A stretch of 64,000 nucleotides of DNA from Candidatus Freyrarchaeum guaymasense (GCA_030587405.1 JAUQZD010000016.1:8331-72330), one strand, 5' to 3'; counted from the first letter of the stretch, positions 52,879 through 61,207 are shown. Numbers and translations are program-made. Notes: generated by a model not told the origin, from the sequence alone.

Positions 52879-54009
52879 ATGGATGCTATTAGAAATAAAA
52901 TTGTGGAATTATACAAGTTAAGTGTTGATTTTTCGAAAGAAATGTATGTTCTTTCTGAAAATTTTAAGGAGGAAAAGGGAAAAATATATGAAAAATTTAT
53001 GCAAGAAAATCTAATAAAGAGGGTTACCGACTATCAGATTAAGGCGTTTTTTCTGATAAACTTTTTTAAAAAATATGTTTCAATTAACTTTACCCTTAGA
53101 GGGCTTATTATGGACTTGCTTTCATCCATTGGACTTAAACACGCGTATTGGAGTCTTCTTAGAGGTGATGTAGAGCTTGATGATGAAAAGGTGGACATAC
53201 TTGACGAGTTCTTTTTAAAGTACCAGGTGCGCTCTACGATGGACGTCCTTATACCGTTAACCGACGGATTCTTCAATTATGCCCCACTAGAGGAGCTTCG
53301 AATAGCGGCAGAAAGCTTAGACGCTAAACTTCCCACCAAGATCATGCCGTGCTTAGAGAAGCAAGTTAACTACTGGAGAAAGGTTGAGGAGGAGGTTAAG
53401 AGTCTTACTGAAAAAGCAGAGGCTGGTGGGGTTGAGGAAGCCGTTAACAGCCTTAAGAGGATCCTTAAAATCCTTTTTCCGCTCGTAAAGGGGATGGAAG
53501 AGGTAACTCACTGTTTTACCTCTAGGATAGCGGAGCTGGTAAATGGAGAGGAGGAGGCTGACGAACTTATTGGGAAAGTTTACTGGGAAGTCGAGTCTCT
53601 GATAAGAGACTGGAGAGACGTGCACAAGTCGGCATTCAATTACCTGGTTGCTTTCTTATCCATGATTGGGAACAGTTTTGATGTCGGTGAAGAAACATTT
53701 AAGAAAGCTATAGTAGACGAAGTCGACCCTGAGAAAGTGATTCCAAGAGAGTTAAACGTGCAAGACGTGGCGTTTGCAATTAATCAGGCATTGTCAGAGC
53801 TTGAAGACGCATGGTTGAAGGCTTCAAGAATGGTTGAAAGAAGTGTGATCCTTTTCAGGGTGGCTGATGTGCTTGAAAGTAGCTTTTTAAGATTTATATC
53901 TGAGAGGTTGGTCACGAGATTTAAAGTGTTTGAAAAGTATGGAAAGCTCATACTCGAAAAACTCCAAGAAATTCAAGCTGAACTTGGAAAAATGAGTGAA
54001 ACTAAGTGA
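52879..54009 (+). CDS. AT-rich helical protein of unknown function
   Basis: About 376 residues, nearly all helix, with coiled-coil stretches (SVDFSKEMYVLSENFKEEKG; EKYGKLILEKLQEIQAELGK). Its first third is clearly richer in A/T than neighbours, with ATA/AAA/TTT codons, suggesting recent arrival. No catalytic motif seen. The ATG at 52879 follows GGTGAAGGAG. The frame extends to 52789, but AAATTATAAAGG at about 52765-52776 looks like the TATA box, so the longer start would be nearly leaderless. Function unknown. Confidence 0.55.
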   Translation: MDAIRNKIVELYKLSVDFSKEMYVLSENFKEEKGKIYEKFMQENLIKRVTDYQIKAFFLINFFKKYVSINFTLRGLIMDLLSSIGLKHAYWSLLRGDVELDDEKVDILDEFFLKYQVRSTMDVLIPLTDGFFNYAPLEELRIAAESLDAKLPTKIMPCLEKQVNYWRKVEEEVKSLTEKAEAGGVEEAVNSLKRILKILFPLVKGMEEVTHCFTSRIAELVNGEEEADELIGKVYWEVESLIRDWRDVHKSAFNYLVAFLSMIGNSFDVGEETFKKAIVDEVDPEKVIPRELNVQDVAFAINQALSELEDAWLKASRMVERSVILFRVADVLESSFLRFISERLVTRFKVFEKYGKLILEKLQEIQAELGKMSETK

Positions 54010-54215
54010 AATGTTTAAGGAAAGGGGAAGGGGAAAACGCTTAACTTAAGTGAAAGGTTTCCTTCAAGAGGGTAGGCACCGAAGAGAACAACATGGCTTC
54101 CTTATTAAGTGAAGTTTCTCGTGCAGTTCCAAGCTCTAGACACTTTTATGATTTAAAAAAAGGTGGAAGGGTTTTTCTTTTTGTGGTTGTTAGCATGTGT
54201 CCCTGCGTCCTTCAC

Positions 54216-54875
54216 TTATTGCTGACTGCGCGATGGCCTTCCGTATTTAACTATTTGAGGGGCTGCTTGAATGGACTTAAATGTTCTCCATGCCAATGCT
54301 CCGAGGGGGAGGGCTACTATGAAGAGCCATATTTCAGGCCTCAGCATGCTGGCAGTCCAAGTCCATTGCCATGCTATGTTTTCTATTAATAGGCCACTTA
54401 CAGCTGCATATAGTTCCTCAAACTGGTTGCCTGTGAGCAAGCGTATTAGAAAGTTCAAAGAGAGGTATTCAGATGTGAATTCAATGTAAGGTATGATGTT
54501 ACCGAGGGACCTTGAGATCAAGATGAGAAGGTAGAGTACTCCGTAGAGTGCAGACAACATAAAGCCTACGATGGGGAAGCCAAGCGAGTCATATTTGAGC
54601 CTCCAAATATGGAAGCCTCCAAGGTATACTGAGCCGATGACAGCCATGGCGAATCCTCCAATGGCGTCCGATGGAAGCCAGATAGCACCAAGAGGCGAGC
54701 CGTTTAAAGCCCAAATGTACCAGGAGAGTTCGCCTATACTAGAGGCGACCGTGGCAGCCCACTTGCCAAACTCGAGGATGCCGACTAGAAGGTACAGTAA
54801 CCCTAGGGAAACAGAGTATACTGCTAACGACTTAACGTATGCTTCACGCACATGCTTTACCTTTACTTCACCCAT
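54216..54875 (-). CDS. multi-pass membrane protein in the Feo operon
   Basis: 219 residues, about five transmembrane helices (YSVSLGLLYLLVGILEF; AIGGFAMAVIGSVYLGGF; MLSALYGVLYLLILISRS; LSLNFLIRLL; IWLFIVALPLGALAW). No family recognised. It begins 38 bases after feoB on the same strand and ends the operon, so it may assist Fe(II) uptake. ATG with GGTGGGAAA upstream. There are no obvious metal-binding Cys or His clusters. Confidence 0.65.
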   Translation of the reverse strand: MGEVKVKHVREAYVKSLAVYSVSLGLLYLLVGILEFGKWAATVASSIGELSWYIWALNGSPLGAIWLPSDAIGGFAMAVIGSVYLGGFHIWRLKYDSLGFPIVGFMLSALYGVLYLLILISRSLGNIIPYIEFTSEYLSLNFLIRLLTGNQFEELYAAVSGLLIENIAWQWTWTASMLRPEIWLFIVALPLGALAWRTFKSIQAAPQIVKYGRPSRSQQ

Positions 54876-54913
54876 TTTCCCACCTCACACGCTCCACACA
54901 CTTCGCCTACAGT

Positions 54914-57142
54914 TTAGGTTGCAGCGATCTGCCGTAATAGGGAGTTTAAGATGTAAACTGACTCGACTCCGAGGAGGTGGCCAACGCTTACTATTAGTAG
55001 TGCAACCAAGTATGCTAGTATTATTCCGTAAACAACAGTGAAGGCAGTCCACTTCCATGATGCTGTTTCCCTGTATATGATGCCGATCGTCGCTAAGCAT
55101 GGTATGTAGATTAACGTGAAGGCCATGAAGGCTAACCCTGTCACAGGAGTGAAGACATAAGACGCCAACAACGTACCCAACATTTCCTCCTCGCATCCCA
55201 GCAGCACGCCGAATGTTCCTACAACCATCTCCTTGGCTACGAAGCCGAACACCAGTGCTACAATGCTCATCCAGTTAAACCCTAAGGGGCGGAAGATGGG
55301 CTCCAGGGTATATCCTATAGTTGCAACGTGGCTCCAGTATATCGGGAGCCCCCAAGGGTGGGTTGAAAGATACCAGACGGCCACTACTCCAGCTACTATG
55401 ATCGTTCCAGCCTTTCTTACGAACACGTAGCCTCTCTCCCACATGTGCGTCAACGTGTTTCTGGCAGTTGGCAACGCGTACGTGGGAAGCTCCATGATGA
55501 AGTGGGATGGCTTCTTCTTAAAGTATGGAATCGTCCTCCTGAAGAGTAAGGCCATGGAGGCTGCAAGCACTATTCCAAGCACGTACATGGAGAAGACGCC
55601 GAAGGTGGCGTAGGCTCCCAGTACTGCTCCAGCCACTAGAACATACACTGGGAGACGGGCATTGCATGACATGAGGGGGTTGACGAGAATTGTTAGGATT
55701 CTATCTTCCTCGCTATCTATGCTTCTAGTGGCCATCACCCCTGGAATGTTGCATCCGAAGCCCAGTAGGAGTGGTATGAACGATTTCCCGTGAAGACCGG
55801 CCTTGTACAGTATCCTATCGACTACAAACGCTGCCCTCGCAAGGTAGCCGCTGTCCTCTAGGATTGAGAGGGCGAAGAATAGGAAGAAGATTGGAGGTAT
55901 GAACACTAGTACTGCTCCAACCCCGCTTATTACGCCGTCGGTTATCAGGGATGATAGTTCACTCTGAAAGAGGTTGGTGTACATCCAGTCTGCGATAAGC
56001 GAGGAGGCGAAATTACCGCTCCATTCAGGGAGGCTAGGCAGCCACCCAGCAACCAAGTTGGCTAGAAAATCGTTTATTTCCGCTCCCGTGGCTATAAAGA
56101 ACATGTTTGAAATGGTGTCTGCGTGGGTGAGTGCTTCGTTAACAACCCCTCCAAGCCAGCTTATAGCTAAGTCTATCAGGTCTGATAATGGAGCTGAAAC
56201 TTCAAATGTAAAGGTGAACATAGCCCATAGTATTACTGCGAAGATTGGTATGCCAAGATACTTGTTAAGAAGAACCCTGTCTATGAGGTCTGAAAACGTA
56301 ACGGGCTTTTCCTCCCTCTCTAATGCCTTAGAGAGTATTGAACCTATGATCTCGTATCTTTTCTCTGCAAGCACCACTTCAGGGTCATCACCTAATTTTT
56401 CGCTAGCCTCCGCTACAACTTTTTCTATTTCATTTGCATGCGGACTCGCCCTGATCAGCTTGAGAACTTCTTTATCTTTCTCTAGCGCTTTCACGGCAAG
56501 CCATCGTGACGGGAAACGTGAAAGCATCGGATCTTTAACAATGACCTCCTCCACTTTCGATATAATAGAGTCTAACGCCTTGCCGTAGCTTACTTCGTAT
56601 TTGGATGGTTTCTTTCTAGCAGCTTCAATTACTGCCTGCTTAAGCTCTTCCACTCCCTTCTTGGTTGTTGCAACCGTTGGAACTACTCGGACGCCGAGGG
56701 ATGACGCTAAGGCTTTAACGTCTATCTGGTAGCCTAATCCCTCCGCTAAGTCAAACTTGTTAAGTGCTATAACGACGTTTGCTCCCAACTCTAGCAATTG
56801 CATGGTTAGGTAAAGGTTTCTCTCAAGGTTGGATGCATCGACTATGTCTATTACAACGTCGGGTTTCTCGTTTACGATGAATTCCCTTGCAATTAACTCG
56901 TCAACGGAGTGGGCTGTCAAACTATAAGTTCCTGGAAGGTCAACAAGTTCTACCTTTACTCCTCTGAAAGTGTATTTTCCCTCTTTTTTCTCAACGGTTT
57001 TCCCAGGCCAGTTACCCACGTGAGCCCTGCCACCGGTAAGGTCGTTGAACAGGAGAGTTTTTCCGACGTTTGGATTTCCTATCAACGCGGCCTTTATCGT
57101 TTCTTTTTCAGACACCAACACCTTGACAGTCACCCCTTTCAT
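54914..57142 (-). CDS. feoB: ferrous iron transporter FeoB
   Basis: 742 residues. N-terminal GTPase domain with G1 GNPNVGKT, G3 DLPGTYSLT and G4 NKFD, then a helical spacer. The membrane part has the Gate motifs (IFFLFFALSILEDSGYLARAAF, GFGCNIPGVMATR, NPLMSCNARLPVY) and a second gate copy near the C terminus (FGFVAKEMVVGTFGVLLG). It imports Fe(II). The ATG at 57142 overlaps the second feoA gene by 35 bases; a GTG ten codons in would reduce that. DtxR-type operators lie before the operon. Confidence 0.93.
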   Translation of the reverse strand: MKGVTVKVLVSEKETIKAALIGNPNVGKTLLFNDLTGGRAHVGNWPGKTVEKKEGKYTFRGVKVELVDLPGTYSLTAHSVDELIAREFIVNEKPDVVIDIVDASNLERNLYLTMQLLELGANVVIALNKFDLAEGLGYQIDVKALASSLGVRVVPTVATTKKGVEELKQAVIEAARKKPSKYEVSYGKALDSIISKVEEVIVKDPMLSRFPSRWLAVKALEKDKEVLKLIRASPHANEIEKVVAEASEKLGDDPEVVLAEKRYEIIGSILSKALEREEKPVTFSDLIDRVLLNKYLGIPIFAVILWAMFTFTFEVSAPLSDLIDLAISWLGGVVNEALTHADTISNMFFIATGAEINDFLANLVAGWLPSLPEWSGNFASSLIADWMYTNLFQSELSSLITDGVISGVGAVLVFIPPIFFLFFALSILEDSGYLARAAFVVDRILYKAGLHGKSFIPLLLGFGCNIPGVMATRSIDSEEDRILTILVNPLMSCNARLPVYVLVAGAVLGAYATFGVFSMYVLGIVLAASMALLFRRTIPYFKKKPSHFIMELPTYALPTARNTLTHMWERGYVFVRKAGTIIVAGVVAVWYLSTHPWGLPIYWSHVATIGYTLEPIFRPLGFNWMSIVALVFGFVAKEMVVGTFGVLLGCEEEMLGTLLASYVFTPVTGLAFMAFTLIYIPCLATIGIIYRETASWKWTAFTVVYGIILAYLVALLIVSVGHLLGVESVYILNSLLRQIAAT

Positions 57143-57359
57143 CCACGCTCACGATTATTCTTGAGAGTACACCCCATCCTAGGGCTATTCTCGAGCCCCT
57201 AACGTCAACCACTGCGGGGCCAGAGTTTGAGAGGACCTTTACTTTTGCCCCCGGCGTGAAACCCAACTCTAGGAGACGGCTTGTAAGACGCTTTCCTCCC
57301 TTAACCTCGACGATGACAGCTTCCTTATTTTGGGGTAGCATTGCTAACGGCATCTTCAC
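57108..57359 (-). CDS. feoA: FeoA-like SH3-fold protein (second copy)
   Basis: About 83 residues: KRLTSRLLELGFTPGAKVKVL and VDVRGSRIALGWGVLSRIIV are the FeoA fold. It overlaps both the first feoA (start side) and feoB (end side), so expression is tightly coupled. The frame extends to 57395; the GTG at 57359, nine bases after GGTGGAGG, looks best. FeoA proteins are thought to touch the FeoB GTPase domain. Confidence 0.78.
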   Translation of the reverse strand: MKMPLAMLPQNKEAVIVEVKGGKRLTSRLLELGFTPGAKVKVLSNSGPAVVDVRGSRIALGWGVLSRIIVSVDERGDCQGVGV

Positions 57360-57603
57360 TATGCTCATCCTCCACCATGACGTAGACGTTTTCACCCTCC
57401 TTTCTCCTTAGGCTCAAGTTGTAGCCTTTCACGGAAACTTCTATTGGGTCTTTTAACGGCGCATTTCTAATCAAGTGTATTCTCGTTCCTTTCACTAGCC
57501 CCATGTCGAGAAGTCTTCTTCTTAGTTCTTCTACTCCGGTAACCTTTGTTATTACGCCGTTCTCGCCGGGTTTCATGTCGCTTAGCTTTTTCTCCATGCA
57601 CAT
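57325..57603 (-). CDS. feoA: FeoA-like SH3-fold protein (first copy)
   Basis: 92 residues: LSDMKPGENGVITKVTG, ELRRRLLDMGLVKGTRIHLI and KDPIEVSVKGYNLSLRRKEG form the canonical FeoA domain. It is the first gene of the iron operon, with its start just after a promoter and overlapping DtxR-type sites. The downstream feoA copy differs in loops, so the two probably have distinct jobs or form a heterodimer. Confidence 0.88.
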   Translation of the reverse strand: MCMEKKLSDMKPGENGVITKVTGVEELRRRLLDMGLVKGTRIHLIRNAPLKDPIEVSVKGYNLSLRRKEGENVYVMVEDEHSEDAVSNATPK

Positions 57604-57616
57604 CCCCTTTTAGGGC

Positions 57617-57639
57617 AACCTAATTTAGGTTATCCTAAA
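57617..57639. promoter_or_regulatory. overlapping DtxR-type operators of the Feo operon
   Basis: Two perfect inverted repeats share bases: AACCTAA-T-TTAGGTT at 57617-57631 and TTTAGG-TTAT-CCTAAA at 57624-57639. They sit between a TATA-like TTATATTT (about 57659-57666, minus strand) and the feoA start, over the expected transcription start. They match the TTTAGGTATACCTAAA site before dtxR, so iron-loaded DtxR should shut both off. Confidence 0.8.
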
Positions 57640-57710
57640 CTTAGGGATGAGTTAGATGCAAATATAAGTTACCCTAATAAAGTTAGAGATAAAAAGGAGA
57701 GCCTAACAGG

Positions 57711-58172
57711 TTAAAGCCGCACCCCCTTACTCTTACAGTACTCTTTAAACTGGCTTACTAGCTCATTAACCAGGTCCGAAGCTTTCCGCTCATTTAGAAA
57801 GTCGACGAAACGGGAAAGTTGAAGGATGGTTTTAGGGTCTAGGTGATGCTCCAAAATGTGAGCGTCCTTTAAAGCTATCTGGCGAGGAACCATGATTAAT
57901 TCAAGAAACTTCAGGAAGATATCATGCCTCCTTTTAACCGCTTCAGCCACTTCCCCTCCCTTAGGGGTGAGGGTGACGGCGCCACGCTTCTCGTAAACTA
58001 CTAGTCCGCTACGCGCAAGACGGCGCACCATGTCCACAGCCGTTGATGGCTTAACATTTAACTCGTTAGCAATATCTTTTATGCGTGCATAGCCCTTTCG
58101 CCTTATTATTTCGTGTATACCTTTGAGGTAGTCCTCAGCCCTACTTGAAACATTCAACCTAGCCAACTCCAT
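57711..58172 (-). CDS. DtxR/MntR-family metal-dependent repressor
   Basis: 153 residues. The winged helix YLKGIHEIIRRKGYARIKDIANELNVKPSTAVDMVRRL is followed by the dimerisation and metal domain with RRHDIFLKFLELIMV, ALKDAHILEHHLDP. The HxLEHHL segment supplies metal ligands. There is no C-terminal SH3 domain, as in MntR-like short forms. It lies just before the feo operon on the same strand and has its own palindromic site 2 bases ahead of the ATG, so it should repress itself and iron uptake when Fe(II) is plentiful. Confidence 0.9.
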   Translation of the reverse strand: MELARLNVSSRAEDYLKGIHEIIRRKGYARIKDIANELNVKPSTAVDMVRRLARSGLVVYEKRGAVTLTPKGGEVAEAVKRRHDIFLKFLELIMVPRQIALKDAHILEHHLDPKTILQLSRFVDFLNERKASDLVNELVSQFKEYCKSKGVRL

Positions 58173-58173
58173 T

Positions 58174-58189
58174 TTTAGGTATACCTAAA
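58174..58189. promoter_or_regulatory. 16-bp palindromic DtxR operator
   Basis: TTTAGGTATACCTAAA, perfect on both strands, 2 bases before the dtxR start codon. It shares half-site TTTAGG with the Feo operator at 57624. With an operator that close, the transcript is probably leaderless or nearly so. Confidence 0.82.
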
Positions 58190-58676
58190 TTTTTCAGGTG
58201 AAAAAGAGACCTAGAAAATATAAAAAACTTATCATTAAATCACCGAATTAATTCGCATCGAGACCATCTAAGTAACACTTACGTAACCAGGTGTTTTACG
58301 AAGTTTAACAAGGCCGGTGCCTTTTGGAGGCTACTGAAGGCTGATAGGTAGCTAAGAGAATTTTTAGACGAATCGTTAAGGGTGCTCCGGAAAAGATGAA
58401 AAGCATATGGAAGGCCGCATGAAGACATGTTTAACTGTTAAAGAGAAAATAGACAGACTGAAGGTGAAACTCTGTTTTGAATTTAAATTGTTGACGATGA
58501 AAACCACGTTAGCTTCCATAAGCCTCCTGATATCAGGGGAAAAGAGTATTCTCTAAGATGGATTGAATAGCCCTCTGTCTGGATCCGCGTACTACCAAGA
58601 TTAAAGATTAGTTTGAAGATTTGGTTAATAGAAGTTACGAGGGGGGCGGCGTGAAAACATTCTTTTGCCGTCCTTT
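58190..58676. other. intergenic region, no gene seen
   Basis: About 490 bases between the dtxR promoter and the end of the radical SAM gene. It is AT-rich near dtxR (58205-58240, probable TATA area), then mixed. No frame, RNA or repeat is supported. Confidence 0.35.
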
Positions 58677-59570
58677 TTAGAGGCGCTGCCTTAGGTGTTC
58701 TGGCTGGAGGAGGCGGCGGCCCAATACAGGGTCCGTTTCGAGTATGTCGATGTGGAGATCTAGGAAGTTTATAAGGTCTTCTTTGTCGTCTGGTAGTTTC
58801 CCGTTTACTGGTAAGTAGTTTGATACGTGGTCGCTTAGGAACCAGCTTGTAACGTTGAGGTTTTCGATGAGAATCTTGGTTTCCCTGAGCACGTCGAGGG
58901 GGGATGACACCTTGAACTCTCCGCTGACGACCTTTTCGTAGAGGGGTGTTCCGGGTATGGGGACGAGTGTTCGCACCCTTATGAAGGTTGGATTTATCTT
59001 GTTCAGCACCCTAGCGGTTTCTCTCGCGTGGCGGCGGTATCCTTCTTCCCCCCCTAGGCCGAGGATCACGTATTCTGTGAGTTCGAAGCCGGCTTCCATC
59101 GCCTTTCTCCCGGCGTCCACCATCTCGCTCGCCGTGGCACCCTTATTGACGTATTTCAAGAGTTTGTCGTCGCCTGTTTCGAGGCCTACGTGCAGCCTGG
59201 TTAACCCGGCTCTCCTTAGCTCTAACAGGTCTTCTAAGGGCTTGCGTAGAAGCGTCTTCGCCCTAGCATAGCTTGTTATCCTCTGAAGACCCGGGAAGAC
59301 TTTACGGGCGAACCTTAAGACCTCAACCAAGTCTTCTGTTTTCATTACGAGGGAGTTGCTGTCTCCTATGAACATTGTGGGTCTAGGGCCAAATATGCTT
59401 TTAGCAGCCACTATGTCTCTTTTTATTTCTCTAACTGGTCTGCGGGAGAAGCGCATCCCCTTATACATTATGCAGAATGTGCACTTGTTCCATGGGCATC
59501 CTCTGGTCGCCCTTATAAGTATGCTTTGGGCTTCCGATGGTGGTCTGAACGGGGGGAAGTCGAAGTTCAA
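58677..59570 (-). CDS. radical SAM protein
   Basis: 297 residues. The cluster motif is RGCPWNKCTFC, a C-x4-C-x2-C form (C25, C30, C33) used by one group of archaeal/bacterial radical SAM enzymes in place of the usual C-x3-C-x2-C. GLTRLHVGLETGDDKLL and RVRTLVPIPGTPLYEKV match the Elp3/HemN-like barrel. There is no B12 domain. Substrate unknown. TTG start with GGTGACC upstream. It is divergent from the hotdog dehydratase pair with 80 bases between. Confidence 0.85.
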   Translation of the reverse strand: MNFDFPPFRPPSEAQSILIRATRGCPWNKCTFCIMYKGMRFSRRPVREIKRDIVAAKSIFGPRPTMFIGDSNSLVMKTEDLVEVLRFARKVFPGLQRITSYARAKTLLRKPLEDLLELRRAGLTRLHVGLETGDDKLLKYVNKGATASEMVDAGRKAMEAGFELTEYVILGLGGEEGYRRHARETARVLNKINPTFIRVRTLVPIPGTPLYEKVVSGEFKVSSPLDVLRETKILIENLNVTSWFLSDHVSNYLPVNGKLPDDKEDLINFLDLHIDILETDPVLGRRLLQPEHLRQRL

Positions 59571-59650
59571 CCTAGGTCACCACTCAAACATTTTCCGGGA
59601 AGAGCTTAAAAGTGTTGTCTGGGTTAATCAGCTATTTAGAGGTGGCTGTG

Positions 59651-60103
59651 ATGGATGAAGGTAGAGTTTCAGAGTTTAAGGCCGCCTTGGTGGAGGCGGT
59701 GAGCGAGGTTGGACGGGTGAGGATTAAAGTTGGTGAGGAAATGGTTCGAGAGTTCTACGAGCTGGTAGGTGAGAGAGGGGAAGTCAATGAGGGAGATGAC
59801 GTTTCACCCGCCTTCATAACGGCCTACTATTCCCTTTACCTTAGGGAGGTCATCCTTAAAGCTGTAAGTAGGGTGTTCCCCAGCCTCGTCAGAGCAATGA
59901 TCCACGCTGAGTCAAAGCTGGATGTTTACGAGCCTTTACGCGTGGGTGAAACATACACTGTTGAAATGGACATCGGCAACGTCGGTGTTAAGAGGGGGAG
60001 GAAAGGCGTCTATTACGTTCTCAAGTCTCCCCTAAGAATAATCGATTCCGAGGGAAGAATCATGGCGCAGGATGAAAGAGTAGTCCTGTTTAAAGCCGGG
60101 TAG
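59651..60103 (+). CDS. hotdog-fold dehydratase (FAS1-like/MaoC N-terminal type)
   Basis: About 150 residues. VRIKVGEEMVREFYELVGER and VSPAFITAYYSL open the hotdog; SKLDVYEPLRVGETYTVEMDI and ERVVLFKAG close it. It lacks the catalytic Asp/His of MaoC itself, as expected for the partner subunit of two-part enoyl hydratases. ATG at 59651 after GAGGTGG is favoured over 59612. The MaoC subunit follows 11 bases later. Confidence 0.78.
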   Translation: MDEGRVSEFKAALVEAVSEVGRVRIKVGEEMVREFYELVGERGEVNEGDDVSPAFITAYYSLYLREVILKAVSRVFPSLVRAMIHAESKLDVYEPLRVGETYTVEMDIGNVGVKRGRKGVYYVLKSPLRIIDSEGRIMAQDERVVLFKAG

Positions 60104-60114
60104 GGGGTGGAGGC

Positions 60115-60570
60115 GTGGAGGAGGGTGTTGAGAGAGGTGTTGACGAGGGAGTCGAAGTCACGCCACTGAAGGTGGAGTTCACCGGGGACAAGCTGGCAAG
60201 GTACTGCAGGCTGGTTAGGGAGGTTAACCCCTTACACTTCGACGAGGAGTACGCGAAGAGAGCGGGCTTCAAAGCCATCGTCGTCCAAGGAGTGTTCACG
60301 TTCTCGTACATGGTTAAAATGCTGTGTGACTGGGCTGGTGGTTATCGAAGCGTGAAACGCCTAGCTGTCAGGTTCATGGCACCAGTCTATGTAGGCGACA
60401 CCGTAACGTTCCATGGAAGAGTGACGAAGAGAGACCATCAGGGAGGGAATGTGGAATGCCATGTTTGGGCGACAAATCAGGAAGGAGAAAAAGTTATGGA
60501 GGGGGAGGCGGTGGTGAAGATAGATGGTGACGGGGATAGAAACATGCAACGTTGCATTCGTAACATTTAA
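60115..60570 (+). CDS. MaoC-like hydratase, 3' end altered by mobile element
   Basis: 151 residues with REVNPLHFDEEYAKRAGFKAIVVQG, the MaoC hydratase signature (Asn, catalytic Asp/His region, Gly), and RLAVRFMAPVYVGDTVTFHGRV. It would hydrate enoyl-CoA together with the preceding subunit. The last residues (about NMQRCIRNI) are read from the left end of the IS607-like relic, which supplies the stop, so the native C terminus was probably cut or replaced by insertion. GTG start after GGGGGTGGAG. Confidence 0.8.
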   Translation: MEEGVERGVDEGVEVTPLKVEFTGDKLARYCRLVREVNPLHFDEEYAKRAGFKAIVVQGVFTFSYMVKMLCDWAGGYRSVKRLAVRFMAPVYVGDTVTFHGRVTKRDHQGGNVECHVWATNQEGEKVMEGEAVVKIDGDGDRNMQRCIRNI

Positions 60571-60583
60571 TACTTTTGTTACG
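60559..60583. repeat. IS607-like left-end inverted repeat
   Basis: CGTAACA (60559-60565) and TGTTACG (60577-60583) face each other across 11 bases, followed by TTTTA. The copy at 41863-41875 has the same arms closer together. It is a likely recombinase-binding and crossover site. Confidence 0.6.
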
Positions 60584-60598
60584 TTTTATAAGGTGGCG

Positions 60599-60829
60599 AT
60601 GAAGTTATATAGGACTGGGAAAGCTGCAGAGATGCTTGGAGTGAGTAGAGTTACAGTAATTAGGTGGATTAAGCGTGGTAGGATTAAAGCGGTGAGGGTT
60701 GATAAAGAGTTCAGGGTTCCAGAGGATGAAGTGAGGAGATTGCTTAAAGGCAAGGTTGCTAATACAGCGGTTATCTACGCTCGCGTAAGTTCTTCAGACC
60801 AGAAAAGAGAATCTAGAGAGGCAAGTTGA
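60599..60829 (+). pseudogene. tnpA: IS607 TnpA (serine recombinase), broken
   Basis: MerR-like HTH (KLYRTGKAAEMLGVSRVTVIRWIKRGRIKAV) is followed by AVIYARVSSSDQKRE, the strand and catalytic serine of small serine recombinases. The frame is then lost; in other frames NLERQVEYLKE (about 60811-60845) and YCSAKGCNIVDILTGVSSG (about 60845-60905) continue the domain. At least two frameshifts and a large deletion remove the rest. ATG at 60599 has AGGTGG upstream. Confidence 0.8.
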
Positions 60830-60904
60830 ATATCTTAAAGAAGTATTGCTCAGCTAAAGGATGCAACATTGTTGATATTCTAACAGGCGTATCCTCCGGA
60901 TTAA

Positions 60905-61207
60905 ATGAAAAGCGAAGAGGATGGTGTTGAAGCCATCTACGTTAATCCTTGCAAAACCTCAATCCTCTGCCCGATATGTGGGAGAAAATTAAGCCCGAAT
61001 GGGCATAGGCTGTTAAAATGTGAATGCGGTTTGATTGCGGATGGAGACGTAATCGGTAGCTGGAATATTATGTTGAGAGGTTTAAAGATGGATGTGGGGA
61101 GTCCCGTTCCCCCCGAAAGCCCTCCGATGAAGATGGGAGGAGGGAAGGCTCCCCGCTACACACACATCAAAAGTTATGAAAAAATAGCGGAGAGTCAGAA
61201 CGGTTAA
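60905..61207 (+). pseudogene. tnpB: TnpB C-terminal fragment (zinc ribbon)
   Basis: Only the end of TnpB: AIYVNPCKTSILCPICGRKLSPNGHRLLKCECG is the zinc ribbon (C-x2-C...C-x-C) and LIADGDVIGSWNI carries the last RuvC Asp region. The earlier nuclease residues are missing. It is fused by deletion to the recombinase fragment. The downstream bases form the omega-RNA hairpin, overlapping this frame. Confidence 0.78.
61096..61154 (+). ncRNA. omega-RNA-like hairpin of the IS607 relic
   Basis: Outer arms GGGGAG (61096-61101) and CTCCCC (61149-61154) enclose CCCTCC (61120-61125) and GGGAGG (61135-61140). The nested layout mirrors the right ends at 40.5 and 21.4 kb, though the bases differ. It is the 3' end of the tnpB fragment, where guide RNA scaffolds lie. 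Its limits are approximate. Confidence 0.5.

Larger units (their letters stand above)
60559..61165 (+). mobile_element. internally deleted IS607-like relic
   Basis: It keeps both ends but has lost the middle: left-end inverted repeat (60559-60583), the TnpA HTH and first strand of the serine recombinase, then after frame breaks the TnpB zinc ribbon and omega-RNA-like hairpin (61096-61154). Most of the recombinase and TnpB are deleted, about 2 kb by comparison with full elements. The shared GTTACGTTTTA left flank links it to the element at 40-42 kb, though their right ends differ in sequence. It cannot move by itself. Confidence 0.72.
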
